From contig CAVONT010000017.1 in the NCBI GenBank assembly GCA_963697365.1, positions 62,001-126,000 of the forward strand: a stretch of DNA of 64,000 bases, given 5' to 3'. This DNA is from CAIXZV01 sp963697365 (GTDB lineage: Bacteria; Chloroflexota; Limnocylindria; Limnocylindrales; CSP1-4). The notes beneath the pieces are model-generated. The model saw only the letters and a list, made by a program, of their open reading frames with translations, did not search any database and was not told the DNA's origin. Shown in pieces: positions 16,185-25,376 of the stretch (position 1 is its first letter; the number at the start of each line of letters is the position of its first letter). Position numbers and translations under genes: made by a program.

Positions 16185-18002
16185 ATGCTCCCCGGGCCCA
16201 CGGACTCTCGCGGGCGCACGCCTGCCGGTGCCGGCCTGCCTCGCGGCGCACGATCCCCAGGGATCCTCCTGCTGCGCCTCGTCACGCGTACTCCCCGGGG
16301 CGTCCGTGAGCCGATCCTGCGGCCGTTCTCGGCACTCGCCGCCGCTGCCACGCGCCGGCTGAACGGTGATCCCCTCGGTACCACGCTCCCCTTCATCGTC
16401 GACATCGGCGCGGGCGACCGCGACCGCGCAGCAGCCATGGTCACGCGTGTGGGCTTGTCGCCGCGCACCTCGCACGGGGCTCGCGAGCGAGCCCTTGAGC
16501 TTGCCGCGGCGGCCGGGCTCCACGCTGTCCTTGCTGCCATCGCGGAGGCTCGACCCGACGATCACTCGCGAGGCCTCGAAATGGCGCGGGCATCGGTCGC
16601 GCTCGAGGAGGGCCGGTACTCGGCCGCGCTGGAGCATGCTCGAGCCGCCTCGGGCAGCGCCCTCGCTCCGCGCCTCGCTGCCATCGCTGCGGGCCATCTG
16701 GCCCTCCTCGCGCCCGGCTGGCTTCCGGATCCCGGTCCGGCGTCGGCTGGGCTGCAGGCGGCGCGACGCGACCGAGTGCCAGGGCGCGTCCTGCACGTCG
16801 TGTCCTCGTCGCTCCCCTTCAGTCAGGCCGGCTACAACGTGCGGACGGCTGCGGTCACGGCATGTCAGCGCCAGGTTGGCCTCGAACCGCATGTGGCGGT
16901 CCGCACGGGGTACCGGGCCGCCGTCAGCAAGGGCGGCTCGCCGCGCCGCGTCCTCGACAGCATCGCCGTGAGCTGGCTTGGACCGCCTACCGCGGGCAGT
17001 CCCTCGCCCGATCGCCTGCAGAACGACAGCATCCGGCTTCTGGCCGCGCTCGCCACCGAGGTGCGACCGGCCGTGCTCCAGCCAGCCAGCGACTACTTGC
17101 AGGCCCAGCTCGCCCTCGCACTGCGGGAGCCGTTGGGTATCCCGGTTGTGTACGAGGCCCGCGGGTTCTGGGAGGAGACGTGGGCGTCTCGCCACCCCGG
17201 CGGCGAAAGGGTGGCCGTCGCCTCGGAGCGCTACCGCCTCACGCGTGAGGCGGAGACCGCGGCGATGGTGTCGGCGGACGCCGTTGTGACCCTGTCCGAG
17301 GTCATGCGCCAGGAGATCATCGGCCGCGGCTGCGAACCGGACTGCGTCGTCGTCATTCCCAACGCCGTGGATGCGGAGCGGTACGTCCCGCAGCCTCGTG
17401 ACGCACAACTCGCGGAGCGACTGGGCATCGGGCGCGATGATCCGGTCGTCGGGTACGTCTCCAGCCTGAACGGCTACGAGGGCATCCGCTACCTCGTGGA
17501 GGCCGCGGCCCGGCTGCGCGATCGGGTCCCGAACCTGCGCGTGCTCATTGTCGGCGAAGGGCCTGATGGAGATGCGATCCGGGAGACCGCGCACCGGCTC
17601 GGCCTGGACGGTTCGACGCTCGTCATGCCCGGCCGCGTGCCGCACGACGCGATCGTCGACTACTACTCGCTGATCGATGTCTTCGTCGTGCCTCGGACAT
17701 CCCAGCGGGTGTCCCAGCTCGTCACCCCGCTCAAACCCTACGAGGCAATGGCCCTCGAGCGCGCGGTGGTCGTGAGCGATCTGCCCGCCCTGCGCGAGAT
17801 CGTGATCCCCGGGGAGACCGGGCTGACATTTCGGCCTGAGGATGCCGATGACTTGGCAGAAGTGCTGGGCCGACTGCTGGATGATCCGATGCAGCGTGCA
17901 CGACTTGGCCGTCAGGCGCGGGAGTGGGTGCTTGCCGAGCGGACATGGGCATCGAATGGTCGGCGGTATCGGGACCTGTTCGAGCGCCTCGGGGTTGCCT
18001 AG
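16185..18002 (+). CDS. GT4 glycosyltransferase with N-terminal helical domain (paralogue B2)
   Basis: 605 residues, intact. ATG at 16185 seven nt after a TACCGT box. The N-terminal 190 residues are Ala-rich helices ending in LLAPGWLPDPGP, exactly as in the 11241 gene. GT-B motifs: VLHVVSSSLPFSQAGYNVRT, VYEARGFWEETW, TLSEVMRQEIIGRG, VIPNAVDAERY, VVGYVSSLNGYEGIRYLVEA, GRVPHDAIVDYYSLIDVFVV and VTPLKPYEAMALERAVVVSD. Near twin of the gene at 11241-13022. It converges on the methyltransferase gene; their TAG stops overlap inside the palindrome CCTAGG (4-bp overlap). Probably a sugar transferase of the same polysaccharide pathway, in the cytoplasm; specificity unknown. Confidence 0.86.
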   Translation: MLPGPTDSRGRTPAGAGLPRGARSPGILLLRLVTRTPRGVREPILRPFSALAAAATRRLNGDPLGTTLPFIVDIGAGDRDRAAAMVTRVGLSPRTSHGARERALELAAAAGLHAVLAAIAEARPDDHSRGLEMARASVALEEGRYSAALEHARAASGSALAPRLAAIAAGHLALLAPGWLPDPGPASAGLQAARRDRVPGRVLHVVSSSLPFSQAGYNVRTAAVTACQRQVGLEPHVAVRTGYRAAVSKGGSPRRVLDSIAVSWLGPPTAGSPSPDRLQNDSIRLLAALATEVRPAVLQPASDYLQAQLALALREPLGIPVVYEARGFWEETWASRHPGGERVAVASERYRLTREAETAAMVSADAVVTLSEVMRQEIIGRGCEPDCVVVIPNAVDAERYVPQPRDAQLAERLGIGRDDPVVGYVSSLNGYEGIRYLVEAAARLRDRVPNLRVLIVGEGPDGDAIRETAHRLGLDGSTLVMPGRVPHDAIVDYYSLIDVFVVPRTSQRVSQLVTPLKPYEAMALERAVVVSDLPALREIVIPGETGLTFRPEDADDLAEVLGRLLDDPMQRARLGRQAREWVLAERTWASNGRRYRDLFERLGVA

Positions 18003-18904
18003 GCGCCGGCGAGAGGCCCGGTGTCGGCGGCCGCGCCTTGGGTTGCCACGGCTGGCGCCGTCCTGGCCTGCCATCGGGGACGAACCGCATCCACGAGGCC
18101 CCGGACCCCTGGCCGTCGGCCCGGCGCCACAAGGGTGAATACCAGGAACGTGAAATCCAGGCCAGTTGCCTCCCAGTGGACGACGTGGTCCCGGCAACCG
18201 AGGCCCACCGGCGCTGCTGCCCGGAACCCGAGGCGCCCAGCCTCGGCGAGCATCTCTGCGATGGCGGCCGGGCGCAGCACCTGGACCGGTCCGCCGTAGG
18301 CCGTGATGCCGGTCGTGTCGATCGGCTGGCACCAGTAGTCGGTTGACGTGACGAGTATGCCGCCCGGCCTCAGGAGACGCCGCGCCTCTCTCAGGTACGC
18401 GCCCGGGTCTACGCCGTGCTCGATCACCGAGAGGCATGCGATAGCGTCGAACGAACGCTCCGCGAATGTCGTATGTGTCAGGTCCATCGGCTCGAGGAGG
18501 ATCGGCCCCCGACGCAACGGCACTGTGTAGGTGAGGTCGATGCCGATGAGGTGCCGATACCCGTACTGGTACAGCCAGGTGAGGAGGGGCGAGTACGGTG
18601 CCGCCCCCATCTCGAGGATGCGTGCGCGAGTAGACGTCGTGGCCAGTATCGCGCCCAGTGCCACGGTAAGGTCCCAGTTCTTGGGCGCGTCTGGGTGCGG
18701 CACGAGGCCCAGCGAGTCCAACTCCGCAAGGCATGACACCACCTCGGCGGCGTCGAGCAACGCCCGATCCTGGCGCGCCCGCCAAGCAGGGCCAGGAGTA
18801 CCCGGATGCAGCGATCCGCCGGCCGCCACAATCGACTTGCGGAGCGCCATCTCGCCGGGGACGCGCTGCGGGGCCCGCCGTAAACGGCGGCCGGCCAGCC
18901 TCAT
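17999..18904 (-). CDS. Class I SAM-dependent methyltransferase
   Basis: 301 residues. The frame is open upstream to 19054, but ATG 18904 overlaps the stop of the UDP-sugar dehydrogenase gene as ATGA, so this coupled start is chosen. SAM-binding motif I is ARILEMGAAPYSPLLTWLY, acidic strand 2 is GIDLTYT, motif around FDAIACLSVIEHGVDP, then LREARRLLRPGGILVTSTDYW. The FDxIxxLSVIEHG pattern is typical of small-molecule and sugar methyltransferases in surface polysaccharide clusters. The product probably methylates a sugar or a lipid-linked glycan made by this locus. Convergent with the GT4 gene at 16185, sharing a CTAG stop overlap. Confidence 0.84.
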   Translation of the reverse strand: MRLAGRRLRRAPQRVPGEMALRKSIVAAGGSLHPGTPGPAWRARQDRALLDAAEVVSCLAELDSLGLVPHPDAPKNWDLTVALGAILATTSTRARILEMGAAPYSPLLTWLYQYGYRHLIGIDLTYTVPLRRGPILLEPMDLTHTTFAERSFDAIACLSVIEHGVDPGAYLREARRLLRPGGILVTSTDYWCQPIDTTGITAYGGPVQVLRPAAIAEMLAEAGRLGFRAAAPVGLGCRDHVVHWEATGLDFTFLVFTLVAPGRRPGVRGLVDAVRPRWQARTAPAVATQGAAADTGPLAGA

Positions 18905-20205
18905 CGCGCCCGCTTCCACCCGGCGCCCAGGCGCAGGACCTGACGCTCGCTGACGACGCGCCCCCGCGAGGCATTGACCGTGTCCACCACGAGCGGCGCC
19001 TGATCGAAGAGGCGCTCCCACTCGATCTCCTTGTGGGCGGTCACGACGACGCACACATCGGCCCAGTGGAGCAGCGAATCGAGGCTCACGCCCTCGTGAA
19101 CGTAGCCCGTGTCGTCGCGGAACCGCGGGATCAGCGGATCGTGATAGCGCAGCTCGGCGCCCCGGGCGATGATCCCGGGCAGGATCGCACCGGCCGGCGA
19201 GTTGCGGGCGTCCTGCACGTCCGGCTTGAACGCGACACCCAGCACGCCGACCCGTGCGCCCTTGAGCGCCTTGCCGCGATCGTTGAGCGCCTCGGCAACG
19301 AGGTCCACCACGTGGCGCGGCATCGCGAAGTTGATGTCCCCTGCTGCCTCGATGAAGCGATCCGTGAAGTCGAACTCGCGGGCCCGCCAGGAGAGGTAGT
19401 ACGGGTCCACCGGGATGCAGTGGCCGCCCACGCCCGGGCCGGGAGTGAAGCGCATGAAGCCGAACGGCTTGGTGGCCGCGGCGTCGATCACCTCCCAGAC
19501 GTCGAGACCCATCCGCTCGCAGAGGAGGGCGAGCTGGTTGACGAAGGCGATGTTGACGTTGCGGAAGGTGTTCTCGAGGAGCTTGGCCATCTCGGCCGCG
19601 TCCGGCGAGGTCATCTGCACGACATGGTCATTGACGTTCTGGAAGAGCGCGGCGGCACGCTGCGTCGCCGCGGGCGTGGTGCCACCCACCAGGCGGGGGA
19701 TCGTCCGGCCGGAGCTCGCGGGGTCGCCGGGGCTGACCCGCTCGGGCGCAAAGGCGAGGTCGAAGTCGGTGCCGGCGTGGAGCCCGGTCGCCTCGATGAC
19801 CTCGCGGAAGGGCCCGGTCGTGGTTCCCGGGAACGTCGTGCTCTGGAGGACCACCAGGTGACCGGCTCGGAGACCATCGCGCACGAACGCCGCCGCAGCA
19901 AGCACGGGGCCAAGGTCGGGGTCCTTGGTGGCGGTGATCGGCGTCGGAACGCAGACGAACATCGCGTCGACGTCGCGCGGTCGGGCGTCCTCCGGCGAGA
20001 CCACGCGCAGGCCGCCGTCCAGCGCTGCCGACAGCCGCTCGTCGCCGATGTCGTCGATCGGGGAGTGGCGGGCATTGAGCTCGGCCACGCGGGCCGGCGA
20101 CGCGTCCACGCCCTCGACCTCGAGGCCCGCCTCGGCGAACGCGATCGCGAGCGGGAGTCCCACATAGCCGAGTCCGATGATCGAGACGCGCCGGTCCTGC
20201 GCCAT
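18901..20205 (-). CDS. Nucleotide-sugar (UDP-HexNAc) 6-dehydrogenase
   Basis: 434 residues, ATG at 20205 preceded by GGAGG. Member of the UDP-glucose / UDP-ManNAc / UDP-GlcNAc dehydrogenase family: NAD-binding GLGYVGLPLAIAFAEAG at the N-terminus, CVPTP, QSTTFPGTT, FAPERVSPG, KLLENTFRNVNIAFVNQLA, the catalytic cysteine in GPGVGGHCIPVDPYYL, and LGVAFKPDVQDARNSPA in the C-terminal domain. It makes a UDP-hexuronic acid with two NAD. NSPA and FKPDVxDxR fit the WecC/WbpA branch rather than the UDP-glucose branch, and the epimerase in the same locus would let it make UDP-ManNAcA. First gene of a two-gene operon with the methyltransferase (ATGA overlap). Confidence 0.9.
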   Translation of the reverse strand: MAQDRRVSIIGLGYVGLPLAIAFAEAGLEVEGVDASPARVAELNARHSPIDDIGDERLSAALDGGLRVVSPEDARPRDVDAMFVCVPTPITATKDPDLGPVLAAAAFVRDGLRAGHLVVLQSTTFPGTTTGPFREVIEATGLHAGTDFDLAFAPERVSPGDPASSGRTIPRLVGGTTPAATQRAAALFQNVNDHVVQMTSPDAAEMAKLLENTFRNVNIAFVNQLALLCERMGLDVWEVIDAAATKPFGFMRFTPGPGVGGHCIPVDPYYLSWRAREFDFTDRFIEAAGDINFAMPRHVVDLVAEALNDRGKALKGARVGVLGVAFKPDVQDARNSPAGAILPGIIARGAELRYHDPLIPRFRDDTGYVHEGVSLDSLLHWADVCVVVTAHKEIEWERLFDQAPLVVDTVNASRGRVVSERQVLRLGAGWKRAR

Positions 20206-20348
20206 GTGTCCTCCGGGATTGTGGAGTGGCCGTGGGTTCGAGCCCGAGCCCAGCGGAGCGTCACCGGGTGCTCCGCCGTCGAAGCGGGTCCACCCGAGGC
20301 GACCGGGCGGCCACGCTCACTGCATGCCTTGACCAATCGGGCGAGGGA

Positions 20349-20354
20349 AGTGTA
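20349..20354 (-). promoter_or_regulatory. Possible -10 box for UDP-sugar dehydrogenase operon
   Basis: TACACT on the minus strand about 145 nt before the start at 20205, identical to the box before cyanophycin synthetase. The leader would be long, so the assignment is weak. Confidence 0.3.
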
Positions 20355-20439
20355 GCGGACGGCGCCGTGGCGGCGGCATCGGGTGGCGGCGGCATCGGGA
20401 CATCGAGGGCGCCGGGAGTCCGCCCATGCCGGGCGTCGG

Positions 20440-20445
20440 TAGACT
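20440..20445 (+). promoter_or_regulatory. -10 box for leaderless chromate transporter gene
   Basis: TAGACT in GGTAGACTC, seven nt before the GTG at 20453. The same GGTAGACTC string precedes bioY and cyanophycinase. Confidence 0.55.
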
Positions 20446-20452
20446 CTGGCGC

Positions 20453-21656
20453 GTGAGCCGCCGCCACCCAGGAACCGCGCCCGAGGTCTTCGCCGCCGCG
20501 CTGCGCCTGGGCCTCACGTCGTTCGGCGGCCCGATCGCCCACATCGGCTACTTCCGGCGGGAGTACGTGGAGCGCCGGGGCTGGCTGGGCGAGGCGGAGT
20601 TCGCCGACCTCGTCGCGCTCTGCCAGGCACTGCCCGGCCCGGCCAGCTCGCAGCTGGGGATCGCCGTCGGCTCCCGGAGGGCCGGGCTGGCCGGGGCGTT
20701 GGCGGCGTGGGTGGGTTTCACGCTCCCGGCAGCCGTGCTGATGATCGCGCTGGGCCTGTTCGCGGCCGGCTCGGACCTGTCCGGCGCCGGGTGGGTCCAC
20801 GGGCTCAAGATCGCCGCGGTCGCGGTCGTGGCCCAGGCGGTCCTGGTGATGGCGCGGTCCCTCGCGCCCGACTGGCCCCGGCGCCTGCTCGCCCTTGCCG
20901 CGATGGCCCTCGCGCTGGCGTGGGCCACGCCGTTCGCGCAACTCGCCCTCATCGCGGCCGGTGCGGCTGGCGGGCCTGATCGTCCTGCGGGATCGGCAGG
21001 ACGATCGGCCGGCGCCGGGAGGCTCCGTCGCATCCTGGAGATCCGGTGGCCTTGCCCTCGGCCTCTTCGCGGCGCTCCTCGTGGGGCTGCCGCTCCTGCG
21101 CGTGGCTGGAGGCCAGGTGGCGGCTGTGGCCGACGCGTTCTACAGCTCGGGTGCGCTGGTGTTCGGCGGTGGTCACGTCGTCCTGCCGCTCCTGCACGCC
21201 AGTGTCGTCGAGCCGGGCTGGGTGAGCGACAGCGCCTTCGTGGCAGGCTACGGCGCCGCCCAGGCGGTGCCCGGGCCGCTGTTCTCGTTCGCGGGCTACC
21301 TGGGCACCGTGTCCACCGTCGCGCCCAACGGCATCGGCGGCGGTCTCCTGGCGCTGGTCGCCGTCTTCCTGCCCGGCTTCCTGCTCGTCCTGGGCATGAT
21401 GCCGGCCTGGGATCGGCTGCGGGCGTCGGTGCGCTTCCGACGCGCGCTGCTGGGCATCAACGCGGTCGTGGTGGGCATCCTGGCAGCCGCCCTCTACGCC
21501 CCGGTCTGGACGACGGCGATCACGGGCCCGCTCGACGTTGTCGTTGCGGCCGTCGGCTTCGGCCTGCTGCTCACCCGACGGGTGCCGCCCATCGCGGTCG
21601 TGGCGATGGCAGCGGCCGCGGGCCAGGCCGGCGTGGCTCTGGGCCTCATGGTCTGA
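20453..21656 (+). CDS. chrA: Chromate transporter, two-domain ChrA type (one frameshift)
   Basis: About 400 residues after correcting one extra base near 20966. GTG 20453 is chosen because a TAGACT box ends seven nt upstream; an in-frame ATG at 20426 has GGGAG before it and is the alternative. The protein has the two tandem CHR halves of long ChrA proteins. The N-terminal half carries AALRLGLTSFGGPIAHIGYF and CQALPGPASSQLGIAVG; the C-terminal half carries SSGALVFGGGHVVLPLL, AAQAVPGPLFSFAGYLG and LPGFLLVLGMMPAWDRLR. About ten membrane segments are expected. It should export chromate (exchanging other anions), although many homologues have no proven substrate. The shift lies in the linker between the halves, so a biological split into two half-size proteins cannot be fully excluded. 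Confidence 0.85.
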
Positions 21657-21766
21657 CAGCCAGCGCGCCCAGGTTGGCTGCGCCGCACGGGCCAGCTCGG
21701 GGTCGGGTAGGGTTTCGGCTCTGGCCGCGGCCGCCTGGAGGCTGTGGCGTAGGGAGGAGCCGGCGC

Positions 21767-22168
21767 ATGCAGCAGGCGCTTGGGGCTGTGATCGCTGTCG
21801 CGAGTGGGTCTGGCTTCCCGCTGACCCAGCTGGCCATCGCCCGGTTCGGGCGCCCCGGTGCCGTGATCGTGGGTGTGATGACCGCCGGCATCCTTGTGGT
21901 CGACATCGCCACCATCGTGACGCGCGACGCCCGGGCCGAGGGCAAGGGGCAGACGGCGCTGCTGTACGCGGAGACCGCCGTGGCCGCAGTCGCGACGGCG
22001 GCAAGTCTCGCGCTCGTGACGGAGCAGGGGCTCGCGGCTGCGTCCACGCGCGGCTGGCGGGTGGGCCGGGTGGAGCTGCTCCGGCGGATCGCGCTGGGGG
22101 CCCTGTTCGGGATGCGCTCGGCGCGGTTCAGGCAGTACCTCAAGATCGAGGCGCTGTCCGGCCGCTAG
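21767..22168 (+). CDS. Small membrane protein of unknown function
   Basis: 133 residues. ATG 21767 has an excellent GGGAGGAG seven nt upstream. The sequence shows two or three hydrophobic stretches (VIAVASGSGFPLTQLAIARF, AVIVGVMTAGILVVDIATIV, YAETAVAAVATAASLALVTE) and a basic C-terminus. I do not recognise the family. It lies between chrA and the serine dehydratase gene, 19 nt before the latter, so it may be cotranscribed with it. Confidence 0.7.
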   Translation: MQQALGAVIAVASGSGFPLTQLAIARFGRPGAVIVGVMTAGILVVDIATIVTRDARAEGKGQTALLYAETAVAAVATAASLALVTEQGLAAASTRGWRVGRVELLRRIALGALFGMRSARFRQYLKIEALSGR

Positions 22169-22187
22169 CCGGCGGGAGGAGCACGAC

Positions 22188-23581
22188 GTGGCAGTCAGCG
22201 CCTTCGACCTGTTCAAGATCGGGATCGGCCCGTCGAGCTCGCACACGGTCGGCCCGATGCGCGCGGCCGCCCGCTTCGCGCACCGCCTCGAGCGCCACGG
22301 CCTCCTGGACACCACGGCGCTTGTGCGCGCCCAGCTCTACGGCAGCCTTGGAGCGACCGGTCGCGGGCACGGGACGGGCATGGCGGTGGTCCTTGGCCTC
22401 GAGGGATCCGCGCCGGACACGATCGACACCGTCACCGTCCCCGCGCGGGTCGCGGCGATCGACGCCGCGCGTCGACTGAGGCTGGCAGGCCGCCACGAGG
22501 TCGCGGTCGAGGTGGAGTTCAGCGACCGGCTCAGCCACGACGACGGAGTCCCCTTCCACGTCAACAACGTGCGCTTCAGCGCGTTCGACGCGGATGGCCA
22601 GGAGCTGGACCACCTCACGGTGTATTCCGTGGGTGGTGGCTTCATCGTGGACGACGAGCTGCTCGCCAGCCCCGATCCCCACCACGTCGTGCCCGAGGTG
22701 ACGGTGCTGCCGCACCCGTTCCGCACGGGGACGGAGCTGCTCGAGGTTGCCTCGTCCACCGGCCTGACCATCGCGGGCGTCGTCCGCGAGAACGAGCGCA
22801 AGTGGCGCACCGATGCCCAGATCGATGCGGGCCTCCTGCGCATCTGGGGCGTCATGCACGCCTGCGTGGAGCGGGGGATCACCACCGAGGGCGAGCTGCC
22901 CGGCGGCCTCCGGGTCCGGCGCCGCGCCCGGGCCTTCCACCGCACGCCTGCTCGAACGTGAACGCAGCGGCATGCTGCCCGATCCCTTCGCGACGATGGA
23001 CTGGGTCAACCTGTACGCGATGGCGGTCAACGAGGAGAACGCCGCGGGCGGCCGGGTCGTCACGGCGCCCACCAACGGGGCCGCCGGGATCATCCCCGCT
23101 GTCCTCCACTACTACACCCGCTTCGTCCCCCGGGCGACCGACGCGCGGGATCATCGAGTTCCTGCTGACGGCCACCGCGATCGGGATCCTGTTCAAGGAG
23201 AACGCCTCGATCTCCGGCGCCGAGGTCGGCTGCCAGGGCGAGGTCGGCGTCGCCTGCGCGATGGCAGCGGCGGGTCTCGCGGCGGTGTCCGGCGGGACCC
23301 CGGAGCAGGTGGAGAACGCCGCCGAGATCGGCATCGAGCACAACCTGGGCCTGACCTGCGACCCGGTCGGCGGTCTCGTGCAGATCCCCTGCATCGAGCG
23401 CAACGCGATTGCCGCGGTCAAGGCGATCAACGCGGCGCGCCTCGCGCTGGCCGGCGACGGCGTGCACCACGTGAGCCTCGACGCCGCGATCAAGACGATG
23501 CGCGAGACGGGCGAGGACATGCACCACAAGTACAAGGAGACGAGCCGGGGCGGGCTCGCCCTCAACGTCATCGAGTGCTAG
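22188..23581 (+). CDS. sdaA: L-serine ammonia-lyase, iron-sulfur type (two frameshifts)
   Basis: About 463 residues after correcting +1 shifts near 22946 and 23146. GTG 22188 follows GGCGGGAGGAG. Single-chain L-serine dehydratase: converts L-serine to pyruvate and ammonia with a [4Fe-4S] cluster. The N-terminal beta domain has DLFKIGIGPSSSHTVGPMRA and LYGSLGATGRGHGT; the C-terminal alpha domain has VVTAPTNGAAGIIPAVLHYY, ENASISGAEVGCQGEVGVA and GLTCDPVGGLVQIPCIERN, giving the cluster cysteines. GTGVMHAC-type and MHHKYKETSRGGLALNVIEC terminal segments are also present. Length and domain order match the actinobacterial/proteobacterial one-chain form. Both breaks fall in conserved stretches, so sequence error is the likely cause. 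Confidence 0.9.
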
Positions 23582-23801
23582 CACGCTGCCATCGGGCATG
23601 AAGACCTCGCGGTCGCGGCCCTTCGAGGAGCGCGGCCGCTGGCACGACCGGGATCCGTACCCAATGGCACTGGTGGCACGCTGTCCGGCACGTCAGCATC
23701 CGCATCAGCGGGAGGCATTGACGCGCGACCGACGCTTCGGCTGCCCCGGTCGCGCGGAGCCACTGGCAGGACCGCCCCGCGCACGCGTCCCTGGAGGACC
23801 G

Positions 23802-24851
23802 ATGATGCGTCGGATGTTCGCGGTGGCGGTCGCGATGCTGCTCGTCGCGCTCGTTGCCTCGCCCGCGGCGGCCGGCCCGTCCGTGCGAAGCCCGATCGGT
23901 CCGCCGCTGGTCGGATACGTCACCGACGGCCCGGTCCTGTACGACAACAGCTTCGTCGAGGCCGGATGGAATGGTGCGCGGGCGGGCGCCGCGGCAATCG
24001 GCGGTGACGCCGTCGTGGCCGTCACGATGCGCCCGAGCGCCGAGGCGTACGCGCGGAACATCGAGCGACTGGTGCGTCGAGGCGCGGTCGTGATCGTCAC
24101 GGTGGGGTTCCTCATGGCCGACGCCACGCTGACGGCCGCGAACGCGCATCCCGCCGTCCAGTTCTTCGGGATCGATCAGGGCGTGGGAGACGGGCCACCG
24201 AACTACCAGGGGCTCGTGTTCGACGCGGCACAGTCGGGGTACCTGGCGGGCGTCGTGGCGGGCATGATCACCGCCAGCGGCACGGTCGGGACCGTCGGCG
24301 TGGACCTCGGCGGGGGCGCGTTCCTTGGTGTCCTCGTGTACATGAACGGGTACGCGAACGGGGCGGCGTCCGTGGATCCCGCCATCGGCGTCAGTGCGAA
24401 CTACGCCGGAAGCTTCGCGGACGTGGCCGACGGATACGCGAAGTCGAGCGAGTTGATCGCCGGGGGCGCCGACGTGGTGTTCGGCGTCGCTGGTCAGTCG
24501 ACGGAGGGCGTTCTTGCCGCGGCTTGCGATGCCGGGAAGTGGGGGATCGGCGTCGACGCGGACGGCTGGGTGCTCTATTCCGAGCTGCGTCCGTGCATCG
24601 TGACCAGCGCCCAGAAGCTGGTGACGCCGGCCACCACGCATGCAATCGTGCGCTGGTGGGCCGATGGGAAGCCGACACCCCAGGCGGGCAACTTCCTCAA
24701 TGACGTGGCGAACGGAGGGATCGGTCTCGCGCCGGTCCGGAACGTCAGCCTCACGGTGGAGCAGCAGGCGTTCCTCGACGCGGCGATCCGGGGGCTGGCC
24801 GACGGCAGCATCGACGCATGCTCACCGCAGGCCTGCGACACCCAGCCGTAG
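23802..24851 (+). CDS. BMP/PnrA-family solute-binding protein, stand-alone
   Basis: 349 residues. The frame is open upstream, but ATG 23802 (or 23805) follows GGAGG and starts a clean signal peptide (MMRRMFAVAVAMLLVALVAS, cleavage after PAAA). The mature protein is a Med/BMP-type periplasmic-binding fold: VGYVTDGPVLYDNSFVEAGW, VVIVTVGFLMADAT, VQFFGIDQGVG, QSGYLAGVVAGMI, TVGTVGVDLGGG, VFGVAGQSTEGVLAA and WGIGVDADG. Family members bind nucleosides or lipids for ABC importers. No cognate ATPase or permease is nearby, and there is no lipobox cysteine, so it would be secreted rather than anchored. A hairpin follows the stop. Confidence 0.82.
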   Translation: MMRRMFAVAVAMLLVALVASPAAAGPSVRSPIGPPLVGYVTDGPVLYDNSFVEAGWNGARAGAAAIGGDAVVAVTMRPSAEAYARNIERLVRRGAVVIVTVGFLMADATLTAANAHPAVQFFGIDQGVGDGPPNYQGLVFDAAQSGYLAGVVAGMITASGTVGTVGVDLGGGAFLGVLVYMNGYANGAASVDPAIGVSANYAGSFADVADGYAKSSELIAGGADVVFGVAGQSTEGVLAAACDAGKWGIGVDADGWVLYSELRPCIVTSAQKLVTPATTHAIVRWWADGKPTPQAGNFLNDVANGGIGLAPVRNVSLTVEQQAFLDAAIRGLADGSIDACSPQACDTQP

Positions 24852-24874
24852 CGGCTTGGCTCAGGCTGAAGCCG
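24852..24874 (+). terminator. Possible terminator after BMP gene
   Basis: CGGCTT (24852-24857) pairs with AAGCCG (24869-24874) directly after the stop codon at 24851. Short stem without T-run. Confidence 0.35.
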
Positions 24875-24914
24875 GACGAGTACCTCTGGGGGCCCTGACG
24901 GCGGAGGCGCGACG

Positions 24915-25145
24915 ATGCGACTCCGTGCCTTCCTCTCCGCCATGGCGATCCTGATCGCCGGGTGCGGTGCGACCGGCCCCAGCGCATCGGTCCCGGAGTC
25001 GAGTCCTGTCCAGACCGCATTGCCGACGGCCGCGACGACTCCCACGGTGACCGTCGCTGCCACCCTGGCCGTCACCCCGTCGGCGACTCCCATCCCTTCG
25101 CCATCGCCCAAGATCGTCGCCGGCGCCCGCTCCGATCGATCCTAG
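24915..25145 (+). CDS. Small Ser/Thr/Pro-rich lipoprotein
   Basis: 76 residues, ATG preceded by GGCGGAGG. The N-terminus is a lipoprotein signal (RAFLSAMAILIAGCG, lipobox LIAGC). Everything after the cysteine is low-complexity Ser/Thr/Pro/Ala with no domain. Such short proteins may be spacers or remnants of a larger lipoprotein truncated by a stop; codon use is like the neighbours. Function unknown. Confidence 0.55.
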   Translation: MRLRAFLSAMAILIAGCGATGPSASVPESSPVQTALPTAATTPTVTVAATLAVTPSATPIPSPSPKIVAGARSDRS

Positions 25146-25299
25146 AAGCGCACGCGCCGCCGCCGCAGATCCTCACCGACATTTGGAAGTGACGGCGCCA
25201 GCCCCGTTGCGGCGAGCAGGGCCGGACCCATTCTGGGATCCGATGGCGTCGCGTCGCGTCGGCTCGGGGCGTCCTGAGTCGGCCTCGCCGATCAGGAAT

Positions 25300-25376
25300 T
25301 GGGGTGGCCTATGGGGCTCGAACCCACAACCTTCGGAGCCACAATCCGATGCTCTGCCCATTGAGCTAAGGCCACC
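25300..25376 (-). tRNA. tRNA-His(GTG)
   Basis: The minus strand folds as a full cloverleaf. Acceptor GTGGCCT (25375-25369) pairs with AGGCCAC (25310-25304), with the extra G-1 (position 25376) opposite C73 that is typical of tRNA-His. Anticodon stem TCGGA/TCCGA holds the loop TTGTGGC, anticodon GTG. The T-loop is TTCGAGC, and CCA is encoded (25302-25300). Confidence 0.95.

Noticed and set aside
16047..18974. Open frame of 975 codons on the minus strand across the GT4 and methyltransferase genes
   Set aside because: It is antisense to genes with clear family motifs; long shadow frames are expected at this G+C content and its product has the Arg/Pro-rich composition of a shadow.
20426..20452. 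ATG 20426 as start of chrA
   Set aside because: Possible (GGGAG upstream), but the TAGACT box lies inside this stretch at -10 spacing from GTG 20453, so a transcript from it would not include the ATG.
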